Position numbers and translations under genes: made by a program. A stretch of DNA of 32,196 nucleotides from a bacterium. GTDB lineage: Bacteria; Patescibacteriota; Minisyncoccia; Phycocordibacterales; UBA10002. The stretch lies in the NCBI GenBank assembly GCA_030649775.1, contig JAUSFR010000065.1, forward strand, positions 1-32,196. Direction: 5' to 3'. Under the pieces are notes generated by a model that made no database searches, was not told the DNA's origin, and saw only the letters and a program-made list of their open reading frames with translations. This document shows, one piece after another, positions 13,206 through 21,780 of the stretch; position 1 is the first letter of the stretch; every line of letters starts with the position of its first letter.

Positions 13206-13630
13206 GAGAATACACACATACGATAGATGATAAAAATCGGTTATCCCTACCAGCGAAGTTTCGTGCCGAAATGGGAAAGAAGGTGGTGCTTACAAGAGGA
13301 CTGGACAAATGTGTGGCGATTTTTACCGAGAAGGAGTGGAAAAAGATTGCAGAGAAACTCTCCGAGTCAAGTATGCTCCAAGCCGACAGCCGAAGCTTCA
13401 ATCGTTTTATGTTCGGTGGAGCGGTGGAGACGGAGGTGGATACGATTGGACGCGTGCTTGTCCCCGACTTTTTGAAGACGTGGGGAGACTTGGGCGCCAA
13501 GGTGGCCGTAATTGGGGTTCAGAGCCGTGTTGAAATCTGGAACGACAAAGCGTGGGCGGCCAATAAGGACACGATAGAGAAGCAGGCCGATACGCTCGCG
13601 GAAAAATTGGGGAGTATAGGAGTCTTGTAA
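13196..13630 (+). CDS. mraZ: Division/cell-wall cluster regulator MraZ
   Basis: Transcription factor with two AbrB/SpoVT-like half-domains that binds repeats upstream of its own operon and represses the division cluster. Half-domain 1 is MLIGEYTHTIDDKNRLSLPAKFR, residues 1-23. Half-domain 2 includes EVDTIGRVLVPDFLKTWGDLGAKVAVIG around residue 80. At 144 residues it has the usual length. It is followed by rsmH, ftsL and ftsI as expected. The start has no Shine-Dalgarno sequence and overlaps the end of a 33-codon leader frame that repeats its first 12 codons. Candidate binding repeats are at 12826-12863. Confidence 0.95.
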   Translation: MLIGEYTHTIDDKNRLSLPAKFRAEMGKKVVLTRGLDKCVAIFTEKEWKKIAEKLSESSMLQADSRSFNRFMFGGAVETEVDTIGRVLVPDFLKTWGDLGAKVAVIGVQSRVEIWNDKAWAANKDTIEKQADTLAEKLGSIGVL

Positions 13631-13735
13631 CACAATGCGAATGACACAAATCACAGAGCGAATGACACGAATAGAATATAAGACTTACATTTTATTCGTG
13701 TCATTCGAATCGGGATTCGTAAATTCGCATTGAGT
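13631..13735. repeat. CGAATGACAC palindromic spacer, copy 2 (before rsmH)
   Basis: The entire spacer from mraZ stop to rsmH start is an imperfect hairpin with ~39-nt arms. The left arm has AATGCGAATGACAC and GAATGACACGAATA. The right arm has ATTCGTGTCATTCGAATC (13694-13711) and GTAAATTCGCATTGAGT (13719-13735). The right-arm blocks are identical to those before lysS. Confidence 0.8.
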
Positions 13736-14623
13736 ATGCATATTCCCGTTCTTTTACATGAAGTAGTAAATGGTCTCCAGGCGAAACCCGGAGAGACCGT
13801 CCTTGACGCCACGGTGGGTGGTGGAGGACACAGTGAAGCACTCTGTCAGGCGATGGGTGGAAACGCTCGGTTCGTCTGTTTGGATGCCGACGAGGACGCG
13901 ATAGAGCGAAGTCGTAAGAGGTTAGAAGTGTGCGGTTGTGAATTTCTGTTCTACCACACGAACTATCGGCATCTTGATGTGGCGCTCGCGAGTCTTGGCA
14001 TCACGGGTGTGAATCGCATTCTTTTTGACCTCGGACTTTCCAGTTTTCAGCTCGATGAGAGCGGACGAGGGTTCTCATTTATGCGCGACGAACCGCTTCA
14101 GATGACTTTCGTAAAGTTCCCGAAAGAGGGAAGCATTACGGCACAGACGATTGTGAACGAGTGGAGCAAGGAAACCATCGCGACACTACTTGAAAGTTAC
14201 GGAGAGGAGAAGCAGGCGTGGCGCATCGCGACAAAGATTGTGGAGGAGCGCGAGAAGGCACCCATCGTTACCACCTTACAGCTTGCGGGTATCGTGGAGT
14301 CGGTCGTCAAACGGAAAGGGAAAATTCACCCCGCGACCAAAACTTTCCAAGCACTGCGCATTGCGGTCAACGATGAGTTTCAGGGACTTCGAGACGGACT
14401 CGTGAAGGCGTGGGAAAAGCTTTTGCCCGAAGGTCGTATCGCCGTCATTTCGTTCCACAGTATGGAAGACCGCGTGGTGAAAGATTATTTTCGGGAACTC
14501 GGGACGACGGGAGCGGGAAAGGTACTCACCAAGAAACCGATAGTGCCGACTGAATCGGAGATAACGGCAAATCCTCGGTCCCGAAGCGCGAAACTCCGGA
14601 TTATTGAGAGAATAGGAGAATAA
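13736..14623 (+). CDS. rsmH: 16S rRNA m4C1402 methyltransferase RsmH
   Basis: SAM-dependent methyltransferase that N4-methylates C1402 in the decoding centre of 16S rRNA; formerly MraW. The N-terminal HIPVLLHEVVNGL is the family signature, followed by SAM motif I DATVGGGGHSEAL. FDLGLSSFQLDESGRGFSFM, HPATKTFQALRIAVNDE and ISFHSMEDRVVKDYF are the conserved blocks in the catalytic and substrate domains. At 295 residues the length is normal. ATG 13736 was chosen; an in-frame TTG at 13730 belongs to the repeat. The position after mraZ is canonical. No Shine-Dalgarno sequence is seen. Confidence 0.96.
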   Translation: MHIPVLLHEVVNGLQAKPGETVLDATVGGGGHSEALCQAMGGNARFVCLDADEDAIERSRKRLEVCGCEFLFYHTNYRHLDVALASLGITGVNRILFDLGLSSFQLDESGRGFSFMRDEPLQMTFVKFPKEGSITAQTIVNEWSKETIATLLESYGEEKQAWRIATKIVEEREKAPIVTTLQLAGIVESVVKRKGKIHPATKTFQALRIAVNDEFQGLRDGLVKAWEKLLPEGRIAVISFHSMEDRVVKDYFRELGTTGAGKVLTKKPIVPTESEITANPRSRSAKLRIIERIGE

Positions 14624-14714
14624 TGAAAATAACAGAATAATAAAAATAAGAAAATAGCAGAATAATGAAAATAGGAAAATAGCAGAATAAGAAAATAACA
14701 AAATAGCAAAATAA
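14612..14714. repeat. AGAATAA/AAATAGC short tandem repeat
   Basis: The spacer after rsmH is a purine- and A-rich series of degenerate AAAATAGCAGAATAATG units reaching the ftsL-like start. It contains frequent TAA/TAG stops in all plus frames. Confidence 0.6.
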
Positions 14715-15041
14715 ATGCACGGGATACAGAAAAACTTAAAATGGTTGGACAAGAACGGAAAAACACTATTCTGGTCTTTTTTCTGTATGGTACTTTTGAT
14801 GACCGCGGGGTATGTCTATTTGATACAAACGGCGACACAAAACGGCGTTCGCTGGGGGAAGGCCGAGCAGACTATCGCCTCGCTCGGAGCGACGGTGTCG
14901 GAGTTGGAATCAACCTATCTTTCGCTCAAGCAGTCCATAACCCTTTCGCTTGCGTACGCTAAGGGCTTTAAGGATGTAAAGGCGGTCCGATTTATTACCA
15001 CGGAGAAGGTGGGAACGGTGGCAAGCGCGAGCGCGATTTAG
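14715..15041 (+). CDS. ftsL: FtsL-like division protein
   Basis: Small bitopic membrane protein of 108 residues between rsmH and the septal PBP, the place of ftsL in division clusters. A short cytoplasmic basic N-terminus is followed by one membrane helix (LFWSFFCMVLLMTAGYVYLI, about residues 18-37) and a coiled-coil-prone periplasmic segment (AEQTIASLGATVSELESTYLSLKQSI). FtsL bridges FtsB and the FtsW-FtsI complex at the divisome. The family is poorly conserved, so the call rests on topology, size and position. The start ATG has no Shine-Dalgarno sequence. Confidence 0.7.
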   Translation: MHGIQKNLKWLDKNGKTLFWSFFCMVLLMTAGYVYLIQTATQNGVRWGKAEQTIASLGATVSELESTYLSLKQSITLSLAYAKGFKDVKAVRFITTEKVGTVASASAI

Positions 15042-15078
15042 TCTTCCAATCAATTTCGGCCTGCAGAGCTCGGTGCGT

Positions 15079-15084
15079 TATACT
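15079..15084 (+). promoter_or_regulatory. Candidate -10 box for a leaderless ftsI transcript
   Basis: TATACT, in TTATACTAT, is 6 nt before ATG 15091, so transcription would start at the A of the start codon. The -35 region is weak. Confidence 0.45.
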
Positions 15085-15090
15085 ATACCT

Positions 15091-16803
15091 ATGAGAGCAA
15101 ACTCATCTTTTCTTTTTCGTGTTCGGCTCATCAGTATAGGCTGTTTTTTGGTGGGGCTTGTGCTCATTGGGAAGCTTTACTTGGTGCAAATCGTATCGGG
15201 GGAGGTCTATCGTGAAAAGGCCGAGCGACAGTACGCCCGCCCCAATCAGGACCTCTGGGACCGCGGGACCATTCTTTTCACCACTCGCGACGGAGAGAAA
15301 GTTTCGGCAGCCACGCTCAAAACCGGTTTTACACTCGCCCTCATTCCCAAAGACGTGCGTGACTCGGAAGCGGTCTGGAGCACACTCTCAAAGTATACGT
15401 CGCTGGACAAAGAGGCGTTTCTCGCCAAGGCAGAGAAGCGTGACGACCCATATGAGGAGGTCGCGAGGAGACTACCCGCGGATGCGGTAGAAACCATTGA
15501 GGCGCAAAAACTTAAAGGGGTCTCGCTGTATAAAGAACGGTGGCGTTTTTATCCCGGCGAGAAGCTTGCCGCGCACCTCCTCGGATTTGTCGGGTTTGAC
15601 GGGAACTTACTTCTCGGCAGAAGCGGACTGGAACGCTACTACAACGACGTGCTTTCGCGTACGACCTCGGAACTACGCAAAAACTTTTTCGCCGAGATTT
15701 TTTCGGACGTGAAGCATAGTTTGGGTGAGGAACGTTCGGAGGGAGACCTCATCACCTCCATAGAGCCAACGGCGCAAAACTTTCTTGAAACGACGCTTTC
15801 GGAATTGCAGAGCACCTTCACCGCGAAGCAGGTTGGCGGGATTGTCATGGACCCGCAGACCGGTCGTATTTACGCGATGGCGCTCGCCCCAACCTTTGAC
15901 CCGAACGACTATGGCAAGGAAACCGACCCTATGCGCTTCACCAATTCACTGGTTGAAAATGTCTACGAAATGGGCTCCATCATCAAGCCGATTACGATGG
16001 CTTCGGGACTTGACGCGGGCGTCGTGACCGCTTCAAGTACCTATACTGACGCTGGATTTCTGACGCTAAACGGTAAGACGATTTCCAACTTTGACGGGAA
16101 GGGCAGAGGGAAGGTGGATATGCAGGAGGTCTTGAGCCAGTCGCTCAATACCGGTGCGGCCACCGTGGCTCTCAAACTTGGCAAGGACAGATTTCGCGAA
16201 TACTTCAAACAGTTTGGTCTTGGTGAAGAGACTGGCATTGACCTTCCTTCCGAGGCGGCGGGACTTGTAGGCAATCTTAAAAGTGGTCGGGATATTGAGC
16301 TTGCTACCGCTTCCTATGGACAGGGCATCGCGCTTACTCCCATTCAAACCATCCGCGCGCTCTCAGCGCTCGGAAACGGAGGATACCTCGTCACTCCCCA
16401 TGTGGTGACCGATATCAAATACAGAATTGGACTGACCCGTTCGCTTGAGGGTGACGAGAAACGGCAGGTGATAAAGCCGGAGACGTCGGAAGAGATTACC
16501 CGTATGCTCGTGCGGGTGGTGGACACCGCGCTCCTTGAGGGAACCTACAAGATGACACAACACAGCATCGCCGCCAAAACCGGCACGGGGCTGATTGCCG
16601 ACTCAAAAGGAGGTGGGTACTACCCCGACAAATTTTTGCATTCGTTCTTCGGATACTTTCCCGCATACAACCCGCGCTTCATCGTCTTTTTATTCGCGGT
16701 AGAACCGCAAGGTGTAGCGTTTGCCTCCGCCTCGCTTACCTCGCCTTTTTTCAAAATTGCGACCTTCCTCATAAACTACTACGAAATCCCGCCCGATAGG
16801 TAA
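15091..16803 (+). CDS. ftsI: Septal penicillin-binding protein FtsI/PBP3
   Basis: Class B penicillin-binding protein, the transpeptidase of septal peptidoglycan in the divisome. One membrane helix (LISIGCFLVGLVLIGKLYLV) is followed by the pedestal domain and transpeptidase domain. The catalytic motifs are all present: SIIK with serine 296 and lysine 299, SLN at 351-353, and KTG at 496-498. At 570 residues it is typical. No C-terminal PASTA domains are present. ATG 15091 was chosen over GTG 15073, because a TATACT box lies between them. It ends the division cluster; murein precursor genes such as murE, mraY or ftsW do not follow, so the cluster is truncated compared with most bacteria. Confidence 0.94.
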   Translation: MRANSSFLFRVRLISIGCFLVGLVLIGKLYLVQIVSGEVYREKAERQYARPNQDLWDRGTILFTTRDGEKVSAATLKTGFTLALIPKDVRDSEAVWSTLSKYTSLDKEAFLAKAEKRDDPYEEVARRLPADAVETIEAQKLKGVSLYKERWRFYPGEKLAAHLLGFVGFDGNLLLGRSGLERYYNDVLSRTTSELRKNFFAEIFSDVKHSLGEERSEGDLITSIEPTAQNFLETTLSELQSTFTAKQVGGIVMDPQTGRIYAMALAPTFDPNDYGKETDPMRFTNSLVENVYEMGSIIKPITMASGLDAGVVTASSTYTDAGFLTLNGKTISNFDGKGRGKVDMQEVLSQSLNTGAATVALKLGKDRFREYFKQFGLGEETGIDLPSEAAGLVGNLKSGRDIELATASYGQGIALTPIQTIRALSALGNGGYLVTPHVVTDIKYRIGLTRSLEGDEKRQVIKPETSEEITRMLVRVVDTALLEGTYKMTQHSIAAKTGTGLIADSKGGGYYPDKFLHSFFGYFPAYNPRFIVFLFAVEPQGVAFASASLTSPFFKIATFLINYYEIPPDR

Positions 16804-16900
16804 GAGCGGAGGTTTTAAAGCAACCGCCTCTGGCAAGGAGTGATTACGTCTCCCCAAAAAGCAATTTCTGCTATTCCCGCGAAAACTAAAATGACAAGAG

Positions 16901-18154
16901 CTATGCGAGATTCAAGGTGTCGCCAATCTCCATCAATCGGTTGTACTTGCAAACTCTCTCGCCCCGAACGAGTGAACCTGATTTTATGTAGTCGCAGGAA
17001 AGTCCCACCGCAAGGTCGGCAATGAATGTATCCGTCGTGTCTCCCGACCGGTGGGAGATAATAGGTAGCCAACCTTGTTTTTTGGTAAGGGCGATTGCCT
17101 CCAGCGTTTCGGTGAGCGTCCCTATCTGGTTGGGTTTTATAATGACCGAATTGACGGCGTTCTTTTCAATGGCGGTCTGGATTCTGCGAGAGTTGGTAAC
17201 GGTGAGGTCATCACCGACAATTTTTATTTTTTGCCCCAGCACCGAGAGCATCTTTCCGAAACCATCCCAATCTTCTTCGGCGTGTCCGTCTTCAATAGAT
17301 ATAATCGGATAGGTTGCAACCAATTTTTCATACCATTCTACCATTTCGGTACGGTCAAGATTGCTCGCCTTCCCATCAATTTTGAGATGATACGACGTGC
17401 CGTTGTAGAAGCTTGACGCTGCGACATCGATGCCGATTTTGACTGACTCGGCCGTGTACCCCGCACTCACGATAGCTTGCCCGATGAGTTCAAACGCTTC
17501 CTCGTTTGAGGAAAGTTTTGGCGCGAAACCTCCCTCATCTCCCACGGCGGTTGCGTACCCCTTTTCCGCGAGGAGCTTCTTCAGGGTGGGAATAATTTCG
17601 GCCACGACGCGGATGTTCTCACGAGCGGTAGGAAATCCAATCGGCACAACCATATACTCCTGGATATCAAGGCCACTTGTGGCATGTTTGCCCCCGTTTA
17701 TGATATTGAACATCGGTTGTGGCAATTTAAACGCACGGGTTCCCGCTAAGCTCCCCAGATGTTCGTAAAGCTCCACCTTTTTTTCTTTTGCGCTTGCCCG
17801 CGCAAAAGCCAAAGAAACACCAAGAATGGCGTTTGCTCCAAGTCGTGATTTATTCTCCGTGCCGTCAAGCTCCCGTAGGGAAGTATCAAGGCTTTGCTGG
17901 TCAAATTCTTTTTCGTGGATATGTCGGTTAATCTCGTCATTCACATTTCCGACGGCAACCTGCACACCGAGTCCGTTAAAGCGTTTCGGGTCTTTGTCTC
18001 GAAGTTCAATCGCCTCATGCACTCCCGTGCTTGCGCCGGACGGTACCGACGCTCGGGCAATCGTACCGCCCGAAAGTTCGCACAAAACTTCAATCGTGGG
18101 GTTGCCCCGTGAATCAATAATCTCGCGCGCGCGAACGGATGTTATTTTTGTCAT
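16901..18154 (-). CDS. eno: Enolase
   Basis: Converts 2-phosphoglycerate to phosphoenolpyruvate in glycolysis. At 417 residues it is near full length. The N-terminal REIIDSRGNPTIEV and SGASTG loop are intact. The metal ligands are in GIDVAASSFY, SIEDG and VGDDLTVTN, and the catalytic lysine is in VIIKPNQIGT. The substrate loop is SHRSGDTTD, where most enolases have SHRSGETED, a conservative change. The C-terminus has SLVRGERVCKYNRLMEI. The start overlaps the pyk stop by 4 nt (ATGA), so it is translationally coupled within gpmI-pyk-eno. It is convergent with ftsI; the 97-bp gap shows no clear terminator. Confidence 0.97.
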   Translation of the reverse strand: MTKITSVRAREIIDSRGNPTIEVLCELSGGTIARASVPSGASTGVHEAIELRDKDPKRFNGLGVQVAVGNVNDEINRHIHEKEFDQQSLDTSLRELDGTENKSRLGANAILGVSLAFARASAKEKKVELYEHLGSLAGTRAFKLPQPMFNIINGGKHATSGLDIQEYMVVPIGFPTARENIRVVAEIIPTLKKLLAEKGYATAVGDEGGFAPKLSSNEEAFELIGQAIVSAGYTAESVKIGIDVAASSFYNGTSYHLKIDGKASNLDRTEMVEWYEKLVATYPIISIEDGHAEEDWDGFGKMLSVLGQKIKIVGDDLTVTNSRRIQTAIEKNAVNSVIIKPNQIGTLTETLEAIALTKKQGWLPIISHRSGDTTDTFIADLAVGLSCDYIKSGSLVRGERVCKYNRLMEIGDTLNLA

Positions 18155-18966
18155 ACGTGTATTGATACGAGAGGAGTAATGGTTTCCTTCCGGCCCATGT
18201 GGCGTTCGGCTTCAAGGACAATTTTTTCCATCATAGCGACGGTTTCTATCGGGTACTTACCGATTGCCGTCTCTTCGGAAAGCATCACGGCGTCGGAACC
18301 CTGCAGAATAGCGTAGGCGACGTCGGTAACCTCGGCTCGACTTGGCGCTTGCTCCTTGACCATTGAGAGGAGCATCTGCGTGGCGGTGATAACGGGTTTC
18401 CCCGCCGTTTTCGCGCTACGAATAATCTTTTCCTGAATGAAAGGAATTTGCTCAAGAGGCAGTTCACTCCCGAGGTCGCCACGCGCAACCATCACCGCGT
18501 CCGCGCTCGCGATAATTTCGTCAAGCGACTCAAGAGCTATCTTGCGTTCTATTTTCGCGATAATACGCTGTGTTCCTCCACAGGCGCGTATGACTTCTCG
18601 GCAACGTGCTATGTCGGTTGCATTCCCGACAAACGACTGTGCGATATAGTCGACGCGATGCTCCACTCCGAAGGCGATACTGCGCTTGTCTTCTTCCGTA
18701 AGAGAGGAGAGTGCGTGCGTATCATAGGTATGACTGCCGGTGTTTTGAATACGCGGGCCGGGCACATCAAGTATCACCACGATTTTTCTTCCCGAAACCT
18801 TTTCGGCTTCTCGTATCGCCCGAAGAGCCTTTGTGTGCTCGTCAACATCCCCCCACGCAAAATTAAGACGAGCGACATCCATCTCGTGGGCGATTAACGC
18901 CGAAAGGATGGAAACATCCATACACGCGGGACCGATGGTTGCAATAATTTGGGCTCGTGAATGCAT
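18151..18966 (-). CDS. pyk: Short pyruvate kinase-like protein
   Basis: A protein of 271 residues that matches only the catalytic (beta/alpha)8 A domain of pyruvate kinase, which normally has about 470. The B domain lid, usually inserted after the DTKGPEIR strand, and the whole C-terminal regulatory domain are missing. Conserved parts are IIATIGPA, DVARLNF, AKIER (lysine 138), VARGDLGSELP, ITATQML and DAVMLSEETAIGKYP. Changed parts are NFSHG to NFAWG (residues 35-39) and DTKGPEIR to DVPGPRIQ (67-74), removing residues that normally bind potassium and phosphate. Sitting between gpmI and eno suggests a glycolytic role, but activity is uncertain. It overlaps eno by 4 nt. Confidence 0.85.
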   Translation of the reverse strand: MHSRAQIIATIGPACMDVSILSALIAHEMDVARLNFAWGDVDEHTKALRAIREAEKVSGRKIVVILDVPGPRIQNTGSHTYDTHALSSLTEEDKRSIAFGVEHRVDYIAQSFVGNATDIARCREVIRACGGTQRIIAKIERKIALESLDEIIASADAVMVARGDLGSELPLEQIPFIQEKIIRSAKTAGKPVITATQMLLSMVKEQAPSRAEVTDVAYAILQGSDAVMLSEETAIGKYPIETVAMMEKIVLEAERHMGRKETITPLVSIHV

Positions 18967-18981
18967 AGGCGTTTTGTTACG

Positions 18982-20520
18982 CTACTCGATAATTAAACTG
19001 TCGCCGGTCATCTCTTGTGGTTTGGCAATACCCAAAAGGGATAAAATGGTCGGAGCTATATTTACCAAACTGCCGTCCTTGATGCGCGTATGCTCACGGG
19101 TCAAAATAACCGGAACGGGGTTCAGAGTGTGCGACGTGTGCTTCTGACCATTTGCGGGGTCAACATTCATTTCCGCGTTTCCGTGGTCCGCGGTAATAAG
19201 CGCAACACCACCCTTCGCGAGAAGCGCTGGAACAATACGAGCGAGCGCTCGGTCAACCGCCTCAACCGCCCTCTTTGTGGCTTCCTCGTTACCCGTATGC
19301 CCGACCATATCGGCATTCGCAAAATTGACGAAAACAAAATCGGTACTCTTTTCAATGTGCTTCAAAGCTTCATCGGCAATTCCCTCAGCTCGCATCTCCG
19401 GTACTTCATCATTACTCCGTATCGGCTTGCCGTTCAGTTCCTTGATACTCTGCACCAGAATATCTTCTTCGCCTGCGTACGGCTCCTGTCGTCCGCCATT
19501 TAGAAAATAGGTTGCGTGGGCGAACTTTTCCGATTCGGCGATGTGCGCTTGGCGTAAACCACTGGCTGCAATCTCTTCTCCGAGCGTATGGGAAAGAGGC
19601 TCGGGGGAAAACACCACGTCGGTCTTGAGGTTCGCATCATACTCGGTCATCGTAACAAAATACACATTACTTTTGAGCGCGCGCTCCATCGTGAGACGTG
19701 AAAGCATGCGAGCTCTGTCGGGACGGAAATTAAAGAAAAAGACACCGTCGTTTTCCTGTATACCGCATGCGTTGTTTTTTTCGTCCAGACACACTATCGG
19801 CTCAATGAGATTATCGTCGGTCTCTTTGCCTTGGTACAGCTGGTCAATCAAGAGGTCGCCACTCTTGAGGTGACAGACGTTTCCCTTACATTCAAAAAGT
19901 GCTTCCTCGGCGCGTTTTACCCTGTCCCAATTGTCATCCCTATCCATCGCGAAGTATCTGCCCGTGATGGTCGCGATAAAACCGACACCAAGTTCATCCA
20001 AGAATTTTTGTAACTCAAGAATATAGCCACCCGCGGACTGTGGAGGGGTATCGTGTCCGTCCGTAAAAATATGAATGGCAATTCTCGGTATTCCCGCTTC
20101 TTTGGCAACGCGAAGAAACGCGTACAGATGGTCCGTGTGGCTGTGAATCCCGCCCGGACCAAGCATACCTTCCACGTGAAGCGTGGAGTGGTGTTTTTTG
20201 ATGTGGGCAAAAAGCTTGGCGAAACTTGGACTCTTTGCAAACTCACCGTTTTGTATCGCGAGCGATATGCGCGTAAGGTCGCTTTCGGGAACTCTGCCCG
20301 CACCCATCACATGATGTCCTATCTCGCTGTCTCCCATTTGACCCTTCGGCAACCCCACATATTCTCCGCTCGCATGGAGCAAGGCATGGGGGTATTTCTC
20401 CCACAGTGAATCAAAGAACGGTTTGTGGGCCGAGGCTATGGCGTTATGCAAAGACTCTTTTCGGTAACCCCACCCGTCAAGGACGATGAGGAAGACGGTT
20501 TTTTTGTCGGTTTGGTTCAT
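18982..20520 (-). CDS. gpmI: 2,3-bisphosphoglycerate-independent phosphoglycerate mutase
   Basis: Interconverts 3- and 2-phosphoglycerate using two manganese ions and a phosphoserine. At 512 residues it has the normal length. The N-terminal metal site is LIVLDGWGYR. The catalytic serine is in GQMGDSEIGHHVMGAGR (serine 65), where the usual form is GNMGNSEVGH. The phosphotransferase segment has HIFTDGHDTPP and RPDRAR, and the C-terminal metal motif is ITADHGNAEMN. It is the first gene of gpmI-pyk-eno, with 15 nt to pyk. Directly upstream lies the nested inverted-repeat element at 20537-20764, so the operon's promoter must be within or beside it. Confidence 0.96.
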   Translation of the reverse strand: MNQTDKKTVFLIVLDGWGYRKESLHNAIASAHKPFFDSLWEKYPHALLHASGEYVGLPKGQMGDSEIGHHVMGAGRVPESDLTRISLAIQNGEFAKSPSFAKLFAHIKKHHSTLHVEGMLGPGGIHSHTDHLYAFLRVAKEAGIPRIAIHIFTDGHDTPPQSAGGYILELQKFLDELGVGFIATITGRYFAMDRDDNWDRVKRAEEALFECKGNVCHLKSGDLLIDQLYQGKETDDNLIEPIVCLDEKNNACGIQENDGVFFFNFRPDRARMLSRLTMERALKSNVYFVTMTEYDANLKTDVVFSPEPLSHTLGEEIAASGLRQAHIAESEKFAHATYFLNGGRQEPYAGEEDILVQSIKELNGKPIRSNDEVPEMRAEGIADEALKHIEKSTDFVFVNFANADMVGHTGNEEATKRAVEAVDRALARIVPALLAKGGVALITADHGNAEMNVDPANGQKHTSHTLNPVPVILTREHTRIKDGSLVNIAPTILSLLGIAKPQEMTGDSLIIE

Positions 20521-20536
20521 ACGGAGTGTATCGCCT

Positions 20537-20764
20537 AGAGCCTGCTCATAATCTAATGCCTGAATGAAATGTTCAAAATTCGTTGCGCGACTTGTTTTTG
20601 TTTACAAAAACAGAAGTACCCGTGTGGTGAAAATCGCGGATTTTGAGGAAGCGTATCGAGATACGCTGACGAAAAAGACGCGATTTGTAGCAGAATTTTG
20701 AACATTTCGGCAGGCAAGCTAAATCTTTTCCTCATATTTTGCGGTTAGATTATGAACAGGCTCT
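20537..20764. mobile_element. MITE-like nested inverted-repeat element
   Basis: Terminal inverted repeats of about 20 bp (GAGCCTGCTCATAATCTAA, 20538-20556, against TTAGATTATGAACAGGCTC, 20745-20763; one mismatch) enclose a perfect 16-bp inner repeat (GAAATGTTCAAAATTC, 20566-20581, against 20693-20708). Inside are hairpins TGTTTTTG-TTTA-CAAAAACA (20593-20612) and GCGTATC-GA-GATACGC (20651-20666), and an AAATCGCG/CGCGATTT pair. No coding capacity is seen. The right end supplies the last codons and stop of the neighbouring dehydrogenase gene. Confidence 0.7.
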
Positions 20765-21713
20765 TACCCGTTTCAAAAAAACTAATCACATTGTTCACTG
20801 CGACTGTTGCCATTTCATCGCGCGCTTCTACGCTTGCCGAAGCGATATGTGGCGTCAGAATAACATTTTGGAGGTTGCGCAAACCCCGTGAAATTTTCGG
20901 TTCAAATTCAAAAACATCAAGCCCCGCCCCCGCAATAACCTTCTCGCGCAAAGCCATTTCCAGAGCACCCTCGTCAATGATGGGGCCACGGGAGGTATTT
21001 ATGAGAAAGCTCGTCGGCTTCATCAGTCGTAAGCGCGTGTCGTTTATGAGATGTCTCGTGGACGAAAGCAAAGGAATGTGGAGGCTCACCACGTCGGCTC
21101 TCGGTAAAAGCTCCTCAACCGAAGCAACATACACCGCGCCGTATTCTTTTTCCATCTTTTCGTTTCTCGCCACATCGGTATAGAGAAGGGCAAGGCCCAA
21201 TCCTTTTGCATAGTACGCGACTCGTTCACCTATTCGGCCGGCTCCGATAAGCCCAAGCGTCTTGCCGAGAATAGTGGTACCGATGAAGTGCGTCGGCGAC
21301 CAGCCGGTATACTTGCCTCGGCGGACAAATTCGTTCGCCTCCACAATTCGCGTGGATAAAGCGAGGATGAGCGCGATGGTATGTTCCGCGACCGCTTCGG
21401 TGGAGAGGGGAGCGGGGGCGTTCGCGACGGCAATACCGCGTTTCTTTGCTTCGGTGATATCTATATTGTCAAAACCGGTGGCGTAGTTGGCGTACAGTTT
21501 GACGGACGGCGACGCGTCAAAGACAGAACGGTCTATCGTATCCGTAAGAAGACAGAGAACGGCATCATATGAGCCTTTCTTCAGAGTGCGAATAAGTTCC
21601 TTTTGACCGATGATGGCGTCCTTCGGGTACACGTCAACCGTATACCCCTTGTCCTCAAGCATCTTCAACCCAACGTCAGGAATTCTCCTGGTTACAAAGA
21701 CTCTTTTTCCCAT
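20745..21713 (-). CDS. D-2-hydroxyacid dehydrogenase, glyoxylate/hydroxypyruvate reductase type
   Basis: NAD(P)-dependent D-isomer 2-hydroxyacid dehydrogenase. The Rossmann motif GAGRIG is at residues 157-162. The catalytic triad is arginine in INTSRGP, glutamate in FEFEP and histidine 289 in TPHIASAS. The ATGFDNID segment is typical of the glyoxylate/hydroxypyruvate reductase branch, but the exact substrate cannot be read from sequence. At 322 residues it is normal in length. The last residues, SLFII, and the stop codon are encoded by the terminal repeat of the element at 20537-20764, so the original C-terminus may have been replaced. A TAAAAT box 6 nt upstream of the ATG predicts a leaderless mRNA. 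Confidence 0.93.
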   Translation of the reverse strand: MGKRVFVTRRIPDVGLKMLEDKGYTVDVYPKDAIIGQKELIRTLKKGSYDAVLCLLTDTIDRSVFDASPSVKLYANYATGFDNIDITEAKKRGIAVANAPAPLSTEAVAEHTIALILALSTRIVEANEFVRRGKYTGWSPTHFIGTTILGKTLGLIGAGRIGERVAYYAKGLGLALLYTDVARNEKMEKEYGAVYVASVEELLPRADVVSLHIPLLSSTRHLINDTRLRLMKPTSFLINTSRGPIIDEGALEMALREKVIAGAGLDVFEFEPKISRGLRNLQNVILTPHIASASVEARDEMATVAVNNVISFFETGKSLFII

Positions 21714-21719
21714 AGCTGT

Positions 21720-21749
21720 ATTTTAGCAGTTTGTGGGGCACCAATGCAA
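21720..21749 (-). promoter_or_regulatory. Promoter of the dehydrogenase gene
   Basis: On the minus strand TGCTAAAAT (extended -10) ends 6 nt before the ATG, and TTGCAT lies 18 bp upstream. The predicted start is at the start codon. Confidence 0.55.
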
Positions 21750-21780
21750 AAGTAAGCCTTCGCGATGGGGTGAGAAGGTC

